Assembly: GCA_015680685.1 (NCBI GenBank)
Contig: MNCI01010462.1
Coordinates: forward strand, 82,461-146,460
Direction: 5' to 3'
DNA: 64,000 nt
Source: Gnetum montanum
Taxonomy: Eukaryota > Streptophyta > Gnetopsida > Gnetales > Gnetaceae
A program made the position numbers and the translations under genes. The notes beneath the pieces are model-generated. The model made no database searches. It had not been told where the DNA came from and was given only the letters and a program-made list of their open reading frames with translations. This document shows, piece after piece, positions 46,993 through 58,673 of this stretch (within the stretch, counting starts at the first letter, position 1; the number at the start of each line of letters is the position of its first letter).

Positions 46993-49192
46993 ATACAAAG
47001 GTGCCTGTATGTAGCAACCACAAAAGTAGTGGACACCCCGTGGTTGACAGCTAAACGGAAGAGCAATCGGCCAACATGCATGGAACAAACTAGGGGAACA
47101 AATCATGCCCACAACAAAAGCATAGATACATTGGAATATGAGTGTCACAAACTTCCACCCCTTAATCTAACAACATCAATTGGGAGAATTTGGACACTTC
47201 TAAGAAATTCAAATAGGTGTTCATTATTTTGGATCTCTCCCTTTCCATTCATTCATGGGGGAGATGGCCACCTATGCTGATCATTTGGGACCCTCAGTTC
47301 TTTTTAAGTTTTTGTTTTACACATTTTTGTTTTACAAGTTTTTTGTTTTACACGTTTTTGTTTTACACATTTTTGTTTTACAAATTTCTTTAACTTTTCT
47401 TATTTTTGTTTTACAACATCATTATACTTTTTCATTTTTTCTATGTGTGTGCATGTGACTTATCCATTTTGTTAAGTTTGTCATTTAATAAGTGTTCTTA
47501 ATGATGGTATGAACTGTTTTTCTATTGATTGCTAATGTTTTTTTTTTAACCTTTAAGTCATGATGTTGATACTAAGGTATGTTCTTTTGATATAGCAGGA
47601 AATGAGTCCACTTCATCCATACATCTGCAATTTTCTATGGTCTCTCTTAGCTTGGAAACATTCCCTTTCTAAATAAGAACTATAATGAATCGATAACTAG
47701 GTATTTCTCAAACTAAGGAAGGACTCAAGGATTGAAAAAGGTATGACTTCAAGGGAACTTGATGCTTTTGTGTTGGCCATTCTCTTGGGTGCTTGGATGT
47801 TTTCTTCTTGAGTTTTCTTACCATTTCGACATTACTCAATCATCGGGAAGCTAAGAAAATAAAAATAAAAAAATCTTTGCATGGTGTGGTTCTCACGCAT
47901 AAACACATAAAAAAATAAAAAAGAAAGTGAGAATTCAAAGCACACCCGTTAGACGAAATAATCATTCGGGCTACCAGCACTGGTTATGGAACTGACACTA
48001 AAAATGTTCCCTCTAACCAAGGCCCTTCTCGCTTTCCATTCTCTCCTCCTTGTTTCGTCGGAATGGTGGTGGCTCTTGGGTGAAGGCATTCTTGTTACTT
48101 CAAGTGGATGGTTTAGCCGAATGCATTAATGCAAAGTCACTGGATGTGGATTGTTTGAGGCCAGACATGGAACGGGATCTGCTAAGTCACATTAATCATT
48201 AACTACACAAGGGGCTATACACCACCTTGTTCTTGAGATTCCATTCCATTCTCTTCTCTCCATCCTTCTCTCCATTTTTCACCTCATTGCTGGTTGTATC
48301 ATTAGTATATATTTTGATTGACGCATTATTTTCTTTTTGGTAAATTCTTGTGGTTAATACTTTAACACTTGTTCCAAATGACATTCCTAGAGCCTACGGA
48401 CTCTTTGAATGTGGTTTTGTCAGGGCATTAAGGGCATGAGCCTGCTTTGGGGAGGACCCACTGACATTCCTATTTGGTGCACCAGTTAAATTCTTTCCCC
48501 TAAAATTTTTGCAATCTATATTATTTTGTTCATTTCCATCTTGACATCCATATCATCGACATTACAATTGTCTCTTTTTCTACATCTTTTTTGTTCCTTT
48601 TCTTTCTCCATTCTATTGCTACTGAAGGTTCGCTCTTACTCATGGGGGTCCAAACCCAAATTTTTTCTCTTTTCTCTTAACCCCTACACCTTCGGTAGTC
48701 ACCATAATTATATCTCTAGACCCATATCAACCATACCACAACTCATCCAATGGACCTTTCACCGAAGAAAGGTATCAACTACATTGTAATTCATTTACCA
48801 TTGTTAATATAAAGACTGTGTTGTGTGTGTAGATGCAATCATACAAACAATGGATTGGATCTGGAGAGAACACTTGGAATGGAGTAGTGTTGAAATAGTT
48901 ATGCAAGGAGCAAGATCGATGGCGCGCTTATGGATGGACAACGAAAGGTGCAATTTTGGTGTTGGCAACAACAAAACTTCTCTTTCTCTCTCTTTCTCAG
49001 CTGCCAAATAAGGTCTAATGTCAAATGTATAAGGTGTTCACTCTTTTTTTCATGAACACCAGTTTTGTCTTGTCTTGTAATCATGATCCGTTCACATGTC
49101 ATCCCATTAGTTCCATTTGAGTTAATAATCCCATACCGTCCCAATATTTTGTAAGGAACTCGAGGAAAAATTTTTATTTAGTCCTGCGGGTA
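46993..49192 (+). other. 3' non-coding region of the gag-protease element, with polypurine tract
   Basis: No pol. From about 47220 it is collinear with the post-pol region of the element at 1-7878. It then has T-rich sequence with repeated TTTTGTTTTACA words (47310-47420), and from 48823 a 62-codon open stretch of unclear meaning. The tract GTCCTGCGGGTA before the LTR is where the relative has TTGTGGGGGTA, so it is the polypurine tract with C substitutions. Confidence 0.65.
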
Positions 49193-50039
49193 TGATGGGA
49201 CGTGATATCACATGGGCCGCGATATCACGTCTGCTGCGATATCGCATCCGACGCAATATCACGTACGCGATATCGTGTCTTCCCCCGCGATATCGCAGTC
49301 CATTGCCAAATCTATAAATAAGAGGTAGCTCTCCCTTGTTTCTCATCCTAGGTTTAGACTATAGTGAAAATCTGGTAGTTTAATCCCTCCAGAGATAGAA
49401 TATTTTCCATATGCTCACAGTAGGAGCTCCAAAGTGAACGGATCTTTATTCGAGCAAATATCGTACCTAAACACAAGTTTGTGTACGGTAATAAAGATAA
49501 ACTTCTTGGATAAACCTTGCAGTGCATGGAATAGGCTAATTAGGAATTTACTTATTGTTATTTACTATTTACCATTTAAATTATTTATTAGTAATTAAAT
49601 CTCTCTCAACCCTTCTCTCCTAGTTAAGTGCCTCAGTACGACCACTTTGAGCACATGCATTACGCTTGGTGATCCCAGCAACGACTAGTGTTTGGTAACC
49701 AAGGTTGCATTGGTTTAGGGTGTGAATGGTAAGTGGGAATGGATGCTGATGCTAGGTTAATTTAGGCTTAGTTAGTTTGTTAAAGTTAGTTAATTAGTCT
49801 CTTCAACCTTCGCCTCATTAGCATAGGACATAAAATAGAAAAGACATAAAAATCACATACCTTAGATGTACTTAACCATACAACCATGACAACTACAGGT
49901 AAGTCTAGGAAGACAACGAACAATTAACCTTAAGTGTTCCATAAGGCGTGTAGGCACTTAGTCTGTGGAGTTCGATTGGATCACGCGTGCTACGCTCGTA
50001 TTCGTATGGTTGAGTGTAGGGGTACCTCGCCACTCATCA
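49193..50039 (+). repeat. 3' LTR of the gag-protease element
   Basis: TGATGGGACGTGATATCAC at the start, CCACTCATCA at the end, followed by the CTTAC duplication. TATAAATA at 49313-49320. It is 36 bp longer than the 5' LTR because the GATATC cluster is longer. Confidence 0.95.
49202..49296 (+). promoter_or_regulatory. GATATC-centred palindrome cluster in U3 (3' LTR, six sites)
   Basis: Sites at 49202-49211 (GTGATATCAC), 49219-49228, 49236-49245 (GCGATATCGC), 49253-49262, 49267-49276 and 49287-49296 (GCGATATCGC). Three are perfect 10-bp palindromes. CpG-rich compared with the surrounding DNA. It ends 16 bases before the TATA box. Confidence 0.65.
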
Positions 50040-50044
50040 CTTAC

Positions 50045-50232
50045 CAATGATAACATGAAAAGAATTATTATAAAAGAAACTCATCATGACATAACATTAG
50101 CAACTTATTAGGCTATGCATAACATAAATAACTTAAAACTTTTAGCAATGATTTATATACCATTACTATTTGACAATTAGAGTATGATATGAGATCGAAA
50201 AATTTAACTTTATTCCTAAAATTCTTCAAAGT
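50045..50232 (-). pseudogene. pol: Chromovirus integrase fragment, continuing into 43141-42480
   Basis: The minus strand reads GIKLNFSISYH, which aligns with the integrase motif before the catalytic Glu, then FFYNNSFHVIIGK where the family has an FWYN-SFHSSIG-like motif. The frame continues over the CTTAC duplication into RSFRV-GSYPN at 43141. It is bounded above by the LTR at 50233. Confidence 0.75.
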
Positions 50233-50817
50233 TGTCACATCCTGATTCTGAAATAGTGTTGCAGCATAACAAATAGGATGCCTCTTCATAACAATTATTA
50301 TTGTTATTGTAACAAGACCTGAAAGGGCAGTTGTAACAGAGACCCAAAAGGGCAGGTTGTAATAATGGACATGTGTCTTGAGGTAACCTTTGGGGGTTTA
50401 ACCAAAAGCATTTATACCCAATCTGATGGATCATGCTGGCATGCATGGTGAAGCTAGTAAGGCAAGTCACAAGAGTGGGGTGAATCAGGACAGGAGGTGG
50501 ACTGACCATCACTTCTAGCTAAGTTATAGGCCTAACCATGGTGGTGGTGGTGGATTGCCTCTAAGGGATAGATGCTGAAGGAAGAAAACCCTAAGGAACA
50601 CTCTTAGATCATGATCGAGATATACTATTTCTTATCAATAAAGCATTATTTTTTTTCTCTTTCTCCACTTTCTTTATTATTTCCTTTATGCCTGACATTG
50701 AATGTTACATATATTTGAAATTTTCTATATTTTCTTCTTACACATAATGTATAATATAATGTATATTTGACATTTACTATGACATCTAGGAATGGCATGT
50801 CATAGTTGGTATCAAAG
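50233..50817 (+). repeat. 5' LTR of EEP-family element copy D (50233-50804) with primer site (50807-50817)
   Basis: Plus-strand LTR: TGTCACATCC at the start, GGCATGTCATA at the end, then TGGTATCAAAG, the best-kept primer site of the family. It carries AATAAAGCATT near 50638. The leader after it matches the leader of copy C. It lies inside the chromovirus between its integrase and gag parts. Confidence 0.85.
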
Positions 50818-51600
50818 AAAACCATGACCCAAGGGCCATTCAAAATCATGGGCCAACTACAACATGAATTTGATGATGAATAATGAAGTCACAACATAGG
50901 GAAAATCATTGATCATCACTAGATGTACCATATGTTTGAGATGTAAGACACAGGATACCATTCTATTGATTTCATGAATAATGGGTTAAGCATCTACATC
51001 CTACCAATCAAAAAAATTCTTTCATGGATATCTTTCAAAATATTGAACATTTAACTTCTTTTAAACCCTAATACTGTACTCAATGTATAGTACTCATAGA
51101 GATAATTTCAATGGTACAAATTTCATCTCAATCAGACTTATGATTTGTGAGATATCATGATTTTAAATTTTGTGTGCATTAAAATAATATTAAATTATTA
51201 TTTATTAAAAAAAATGTTAAAATTTTAGGTTCAAGAATCAAAATCAAAATCACCATTTACCCATACCAAACCCTTACCTTGTCATTGGCTAAACCACCAT
51301 GTCAACCACCAAAGTAAGGGATAATAAAATAATAATAATAAGTTAAAAAAATTAAGTGAGAGGTTGTAGATTCAAACTTCAATCCCCCTTTCAATAATAA
51401 TAATAATAATAATAATAAAAATCAAGATGCATAGGCCCTATGTAGGGCTATGCTGGCTCTCTAAAGGTCACACAACTTATATTGAGGGCTACCAAACCCC
51501 TTGCACCTACCATCATTGATAATACCTATTGCTAGCTACCACTTTTCTCCACCACCTGTAGCACACATTCACCTCCCAAGGTTGCTACCATAATACTAAA
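50818..51600 (+). other. Leader of EEP-family copy D, truncated before the EEP gene
   Basis: Matches 32520-33331 read on the minus strand (for example CCATGTCAACCA-CAA and TTAAAATAATATTAAATTATTATT). It then has a short GC-rich segment (51430-51490) like the first minisatellite. It ends near a chromovirus gag relic without reaching an EEP frame. It includes an (AAT)n microsatellite at 51395-51418. Confidence 0.65.
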
Positions 51601-51624
51601 ATCATTCCAATGATATATATTATC

Positions 51625-52098
51625 ATTATCAATCCACCAAAATGTAAACCCTTTGAACTAGTGTTGCTAATCAAGTTTGCTATGCAAATGTATAGCCCAT
51701 TAGCTTGAAGATATTGATTACCTTCTTCAACCACTCTGTGATAGTAGTAGAGTCCTCATTACCATCAAAGGTAAGTGGCACCACATTATAAATTTTTTCC
51801 ATAGGATCATTCTCCATATATCATCTACAACCATCACCACTTCTAAAAGCAATGAGTATTAATGGCGAGTTCAAGTTCTCCTTGTGTTGATGAAGAATAT
51901 ACAATAGATAATAGTTAGTGTCAACTTGGATACTCTCCTTATTCAAGCTAGGAGTAGGAGTAGGAGTAACAAACTCTAGTTGGGGATCTTTCATGAACTT
52001 TTCATTTGATCAAACATAGGATCAATTATCAAAGTTAGGTTACTTGGCCTAACATTAATCCTTCTACCATGACTATGTCGACCTCTAGTACCTACCAT
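51625..52098 (-). pseudogene. gag: gypsy gag N-terminal half
   Basis: Minus strand from ATG at 52098: MVGTRGRHSHGRR, a usual gypsy Gag start. Near 51770 is PLTFDGNEDSTTITEWLKKV then INIFKLMGY, the start of the Retrotrans_gag domain (DG-x-D...WL...IF). Same strand as the chromovirus integrase pieces at 50045-50232 and 42480-43141, so it is probably the same element with PR-RT lost at the copy D junction. It breaks off near 51625. Confidence 0.72.
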
Positions 52099-53904
52099 CA
52101 TAGAATACAATTACATAAAATTAAGGAATCATTAAAAATATGCATTGATAGTAGCTTGTAACATTATCCATCTTACCATGAGATTTCAAAGTATGTATAA
52201 AATCCATAACAAATCCCTTCATGATTTGGGAAACTCAAAAAACTTAAAGTAGTTAATCATTCTTGGAATAATTTTCATACTATCAATCTAGCTCAACTAA
52301 GCAACCATTCTTTTTCTATTATATATTACACTTTTCTAGAATTATTTGAATAATTTTATTTCTTTCTCATTTGGGCATCTCTACTATATCACTTAATTGT
52401 GTCTTGAACAAAATAATTTAAGTGGAATTATTAACCCCTATTTTTCCCAACTTACTACTCTTAAAAATCTAGGTTTAAATTGTAACCATTTGTAAGGTAA
52501 TCTTCCAACCCAAGAAAGTAGCTAATTTAACTTGTATTAACTTTAAACTTTGAATTTAATATCTTTGTATCTCTAGATAAAATTATATCAAACATTTTAT
52601 ACCATTATTATTGGATTAACTTGGAGGAACTAACATAGGATTGAATTTATATTCAGCCTTTGTGGCATTCACCACTAATGATTATTTAGAGTTTAGTAAT
52701 CTTGTGCATAAGACTTGGTAAACAAGATGAGATTTTGAATTTTGACATAGAAGATAGCATTAGCACATGATCATTGATGAAATTGATAGTATTAGATGTT
52801 AAAAACTTGCATGATAGAGAATAAAAAAATAGTAATGTTACTCCATTATAACTTAGCTTATCTTTGAAAATAGAAAAATAATGATCACCTTCATAAAAAA
52901 ACTTAAGTTAGTTCTTAGTATAAGTAACATTGTAATACTATAAAAAGCTAAAAACAACATATCCGTTATTAGGATCTCTACATGACTCCCGTATATTTAT
53001 ATTATATTCTTTCATGTATTATTGTTCCTACTTCAATACTTTGCCAAATTAAGTTTGAAGTGAAAAGTAATAGCCACTATTAATATTTTTGATATCAATA
53101 GCTTTTTTCAATAACTTCACTACATTCATAGCTCACATGAAGTGAATGATATACAAGATCAATCTACATCATGAAAATTCAAATCTCAAAAAAATTAATA
53201 TATAATATAATTCTAATTCAATTCCAAGCTAATAATACATGATTCTTAAAACTCTAAAAGTTATATAGCCATGCTATATTATTACATATTATAAACAAGT
53301 GATTAAAGCTTCTTTCTAGAAACATTAACCACAAAAAATTATAATAATAAGACATGGTTCTAGCTATTAGACTATAATAATCTAAAATAATTGTGGAGGT
53401 CTTAAATGTCTCATGCAGTCCTCTTGGTCATCCCTATTACATCCAAAGACTAAAAAGCACTCCTTTTGCTATATTTCCCGTACTTATGATGTTGTTAACC
53501 TTCTTACTTGGACACACTAGTCTTTCATTATCTATCTACAACTACCAATCTCTTGTAGCTATCACAACCATTACTACAATCTATACAATATTAAGATTAT
53601 ACCATAGAGTGATGCTAGCCATCATGTATCCATACATCTATCTCTTTCATATATTTTTCATGATCCATAGTTTACCCTATCAAGCATAATAAAACACTCA
53701 TAGCTACTTTCACAATTCCATAACTTACTCATTAGCATCACAATCACCTACAATGCTTTCATCTAGCATTACTATCAACACTTGAACCTTCACTGCATGC
53801 TACCTACCATCAACTCATCAATTTTTTTGGTTACTTAAAACTTCCACTGTCAAAATTTTTAACATTAGTTCTACATTTTGGAAATGTCTAGAATAGTTGC
53901 ATTC
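52099..53904. other. AT-rich sequence, no gene seen
   Basis: Stops in all frames. The open stretch 53393-53689 is hydrophobic and low in complexity, with no recognisable domain. The region may contain the 5' LTR of the chromovirus, but no partner is available to define it. Confidence 0.25.
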
Positions 53905-54110
53905 ATTAACATTAGTAATACCAGTGATCCAGGCCTTCCTTAATACTGTAAATACCAACAACACTAATGGTCTACACCTCACTTGGCACCCACAAATACA
54001 AGTAGCAATGTTGATTTATACCATTAGTAGTGCCCATGGTCACTAGAAACATTAGTGATCTTTACCTTCCTTAGTGCTCAAGGACATCAATGATTTGCAT
54101 CTCTCTCATT
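53905..54110. repeat. Degenerate 44-45-bp minisatellite, relative of 23969-24375
   Basis: Four to five imperfect units with anchors AGTGATC or AATGGTC near 53922, 53966, 54010 and 54054, about 44 bp apart. Words such as CTTAGTGCTCAAGGACATCAATGAT resemble TCTAGTGCTTTGTAAACACTAA in the other array. The AT-rich sequence after both arrays also shows loose similarity. Confidence 0.55.
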
Positions 54111-54114
54111 AGAA

Positions 54115-56870
54115 AAATTTTAAATGTAAAAATTTAAAAATTATAATGTAAATTTAAATAGTATATTTTGGTTCAATGTGATCAATAAGGTCAAACTAAC
54201 TCAATGATAAGAATTGGAATAAAAATGACATAATTAAGTGCATAGGTCTTGGAGTAGTACTAGGATGAGTGATCTTTTAGAAATCATTGGGAAGGTATCA
54301 AAATTTATCCTAATATTTTAAACTTTATAAGTACATAAATTTTTATGCTTGAAGTATCTTTTTATGAATAAATAGTCATTCCTACTAGATTTCAACCTCA
54401 AAGAAAAATGACCAGGTCAAATCGGCCCCATAGAACTACACAATTTTGTTTTTATTTCAATATCTTAGATCATGCTTTGAGAGAAAATAGAGCAAACGTT
54501 AGCATAATTTTCATATTCTATGTTCATATCCAACATATAAATAGTTATTTTAAATATTTTTCCATCTTTTGAAATTAATGGTGATGTAAAATTAGTCATC
54601 TGGATAGTCGATAATTATGTGATATTTCAAATCATTTATTAATAGGTCATTGCCTAAACCAACTAACCATGTTTACAAATGTGATGATAAAAAATAAAAA
54701 ATCTAAAACATTTTTCCATCTTGTTCCTCAAGATTAGGTTATGCATATATTTATATCTAAGTTACTAACCCCTATTTGGTCATTAGCCACACTACTAAAG
54801 ATACTATTCCTTGGTAGATACTAAGATTATTAAGAGTCTAGGAGATATAACTATGCTATTACTGATTGAAGAAATTAAAAAGTTGAAAAATCATTTGGCA
54901 TATCATAAATGTAATGAAGATGTATATCAACCTAACCAACAACCAAATCATAATCTAAAAAATATTCATCATTAAGAAAAATCATAATCTTTTCTCAACA
55001 AGGCATATGATACCCATGAGAAGAAACAAGCTAGAAGTAAATTTGGATACAAGAATTAATAAGTATGTATGTAAATTGTAAACCTCAGATTTGGAAAGTG
55101 TTTCTTATGTTTCATGTTCATGGTCTAGCATGTTCAGTAGTGGTTCTTGGTCCTCTAAGTTGCACCATTTCCTTTTGGGTTACATCTAAATACATATGCA
55201 TAATTCCAAGATCTCTAGGATGATTCCACCAATATTTTGATATCTTAAAATAATTTTTCCATGCTTCCTTAGTTTCATCTTACATCTAAATTGAAATGAA
55301 TAAAGTGCGATGTTTGGGAGGGAAGGGGTTACACTAACTATGCTACATCAATGCATCTCTTGCATTAGTGTAAGGATACTAATGCACCTCCTAATAGTCC
55401 TAGTTTTCCTAAAACATTTTCTCTTGTATCCAAGATTAGTTTTAGTTGTGCTGATGATCCTTCATTAGCACCTAGGCACTAGTGAACCTCTTCTATTTCT
55501 ATGAAAAAACTATAAATACATGGAATGATCACTCATATGAATTAACTTAATTTCAAGCATTTCATTTTAGATTTTGGAATTTTGTTAATTCTAAAAAACT
55601 CTTCTTTCATTAGGTAAGTTGATTTTCTTTCCTATTTTGTTTATTTTGACATGTCACTTTCACAAGTACATCTAGCTCTATCAGAGTGCTAACATGCTTA
55701 CATAGCCTAGAACCATTTTCCGAACATGGAGTCTAGTATTTGCATAGTGAATAAAGCTTATGATTTTTCCTTATTCAACTATTAATGCCTTAAACATTAA
55801 AACACAAAAAATATTTATAAAATATTAAAACCTTAAAAATTTTCTCTTTATTTTATTATTATTTTCATAAGATATAATGATTCATCCTTATCTAAGGAGG
55901 TTATAAATGTATAGCATGGTGTGGAATCATTGAGGTTATGAATAAGACTCATTTTTATTTGCATTTTTTATTTTTTTTACACCTATCCCTAAGAGGGACT
56001 GCAATGCATGTGTATTTATTATTGTTTTCTATTATAATTCTAAAATCCATAAAAATCATAAAACATAAAATTATAATTATTTTCTCCATCTCTCACCATA
56101 AAAACACAGGCTCTAAGTAGATCATATGTATTATATTTTCTTTTATATTTATTAAAAACAATGATATACACAAGTATTCATTTTAGTTAACTTAACATCA
56201 TCTTGAAAACTTATGATTAGATTGCACTATGATTTACACGATAAATATAATTAGTTCAAAATTAGTAAGATCACTATCATTAGCACTTTTTCTAGGAATA
56301 AATTCAATCATGAATTACCTTTAAATACTTCTACATTCTTGATTTTAACTTTTCTTTATATCAAGTATATATTTTAAGTGTTATCCATATAGGTTATGAA
56401 AATGAAGATAGCATATAGTACAAAGAGTCCACTAAAAACTTTTGAAAATGCACCAAGATGAAGAAGTAATTTTATTATCTTTTTTCATTTAAAGGATAAG
56501 ATCCTTCTACTAGTTGTGCTAGCTTATCATCAAGATAATTAAGAAAGGTAGAAAAATGATCATGGTTGGTTCTTTAGGGAACCAATCATGGTTGCACCTA
56601 ATGATCTCAAAGAAGATTTAATCAATAGAGATTTGAAGGATGAAAATCCTACATAAAAGTCTCATGAACTAATGTATAATAATTCTAAGCCTTTGTATAT
56701 GTAGGATCTTTGTTATAAAATGATAGAATAGGAGGTTGAAAATAGCTTTGCATTTGATCATTTAGATTGAGAGTAGGATGCTAAATCAAATAAGAAAGAT
56801 GAAAACTTAATCCATCATGAAGGCTCATGGTCAAGTACCTTCACTCCATGTGTAGCATGAACTTATACTA
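54115..56870. other. Repeat-derived AT-rich sequence, one LTR-like segment
   Basis: No gene recognised. A purine tract at 55316-55329 (GGGAGGGAAGGGGT) is followed by a segment with TATA-like CTATAAATAC near 55510, the order seen at the start of a 3' LTR. No second copy is seen, so this is only suggestive. 56400-56870 may be a decayed N-terminal part of the gag relic that follows. Confidence 0.3.
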
Positions 56871-56879
56871 ATGATCTTC

Positions 56880-57230
56880 TTTCCATGTTCTAACATTTTC
56901 ATATGTCTGGACCTACCATTGATGATGATGATTCATCTTTTTATAACTATGGTGATTATCATGAGGTAACTAAGGTTGTACACATTTCAAGGAAGCACAT
57001 TTGTGTTGATAGAATCAAATGGATTAACATGATTAATATACAAACATATAGAGGATATACAAGTGATAATCCCAAGCTCTATATACAAGTCTTTAATAAT
57101 GCTTATAATCTCCAAGAGATTGTAAGGGATTAGCAAAAGTTGCAATTGTTTCCTTGCACCGTTATTGAGGATGTAGAAATATAGTATAAATCCTTGACCC
57201 CTAGATCAATCCTAAGATGAGTAAATATGA
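56880..57230 (+). pseudogene. gag: gypsy gag relic
   Basis: Frame from 56903 with NPKLYIQVFNNAYNLQEIVRD, then, past a TAG, LQLFPCTVIEDVEI and YKSLTPRSI. This matches the Retrotrans_gag core (P-x-x-H/Y-L-x-x-F ... LFP-TL ... A-x-x-WY-SL-P-SI) in which the Trp is now a stop. It is short and isolated; continuation past 57300 is not recognisable. Confidence 0.6.
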
Positions 57231-57926
57231 TCAAAATATCCTATGTTAAATTTAAAATTTATTTCCAAATTTAAACATCTAGAAAAAGATAGCTAGATAG
57301 AAACAAGAAGTTCATAAATCTCTTGAAAATAGCATGAATAGATACATGAAAACTAATCATCACTATGTGAACCATAGTTTTAGGAAAATAGTAGTTAATT
57401 CATAGTATAAAAGAGACAAGAGAATATGTGCACATGCATTCAATGGGAAAAGTTCATAAAATGTTCATGGCCCAAATCAAAGTGGTCTTAAATACCATTG
57501 TAAGCATGAAAGATGAGTGATAATAGTGGTAGTTAGTTAAGGAGTATAATCATGATTGATCATGCATAAGAGAGGACAAAAAAATTGAAGTTACCGTAGA
57601 ACCTCCTACTATAATTGAGTCCCTATCATAAGATCAAATCAAATGAAACAAGGCTCTGATGGTCTTGGCCCACTATGTGGACCATGTTTGGGATGCGATC
57701 AATCACAAGATAACCACTAATCTCAAGGACATTGAGGGTAAGATCATTAAAGCTACAATAATAAATGTTGTAACATATGAATATCGAAAGAGGTATTGTA
57801 AAATAATGTAAATGAAATATCTCTAACTTTCAAATCATTCAATAAAATTCAAATGATGTCTTCTCATCCTCCAATGATGAGGATTCATATAACTACTGAA
57901 AAAAATCTCATGATTGGTAGTATTTC

Positions 57927-58673
57927 TTATTCATGGATAATATAATTAGGAAGATTGGATGATATGGATACCTTTAAATCCAAGATTCATCAAGAGAAAA
58001 GTGAAGCGGATTCTATACTAATGTTGGTCATACGATCCTAGTAGTACATATCCCCAACTCATGTACTAGTAACAATAATGGAAAGCTCTAAATCCTTTGG
58101 GTGATGTTTCATGAAATCTTTCTACTTTAATGCCATAATAGATCATACCTTTTTTAATTCCTAATTTCATGGTTGATAGGATTGTACTTATTATTAGTCT
58201 TCAAGGATGATACCTCAATACTACCTGCTTAATTTAAGTAATCTTGCCAAGCAAGCTTCCTAGCAGCAATAGAAATAACTTCTACTTTCTAGCATGATTT
58301 TTAGTTCTACTTATTCATGGATAATATAATTAGAAAGATGGGATCATATGGGTACCTTTAAATCCAAGATTCATCAAGAGAAAAATGAAGAGGATTCTAT
58401 ACTTTGCTTGTTCATACTATCCTAGTGGTACATATCCCCAACTCATGTACTAGTAACAACAATGGAAAGTTCTAAATCTTTTGCGTGATGTTTCATGAAA
58501 TCTTTCTACTCTACTGCAATAATAGATCATACCTTTTTTAATTCCTAATTTCATGGTTGATATGATTGTACTTATCATTCTTCAAGGATGATACCTCAAT
58601 ACTACCTACTTAATTTAAGTAATCTTAACAAGCAAGCTTCCCAGTAGCAACAGAAACAACTTCTACTTTCTAG
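57927..58673. repeat. Tandem duplication, about 384-bp period
   Basis: 57927-58292 and 58311-58673 match closely along their length, both starting TTATTCATGGATAATATAAT and ending CAACTTCTACTTTCTAG or TAACTTCTACTTTCTAG, with an 18-bp spacer. No coding meaning is visible in either unit. Confidence 0.85.

Larger units (their letters stand above)
43147..50039 (+). mobile_element. Non-autonomous gypsy (Athila/Tat-like) element with gag and protease only
   Basis: Two LTRs (811 and 847 bp, highly similar by eye), target duplication CTTAC, tRNA-Asp-type primer site, gag and protease, and no RT, RNaseH or integrase. After protease the sequence passes straight into the 3' non-coding block that lies after pol in the element at 1-7878. 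Length is 6893 bp including a 316-base gap. This is the structure described as TR-GAG, non-autonomous but gag-bearing. Similar LTRs and an intact target duplication make it the youngest insertion in the window. Confidence 0.9.

Noticed and set aside
47255-47458. 67-codon frame with repeated FVLH-like units
   Set aside because: It arises from the TTTTGTTTTACA word repeat in the element's non-coding region.
53393-53689. 98-codon hydrophobic plus-strand open frame
   Set aside because: Ser/Leu/Ile/Tyr-rich with no recognisable domain in a region with no other coding signal.
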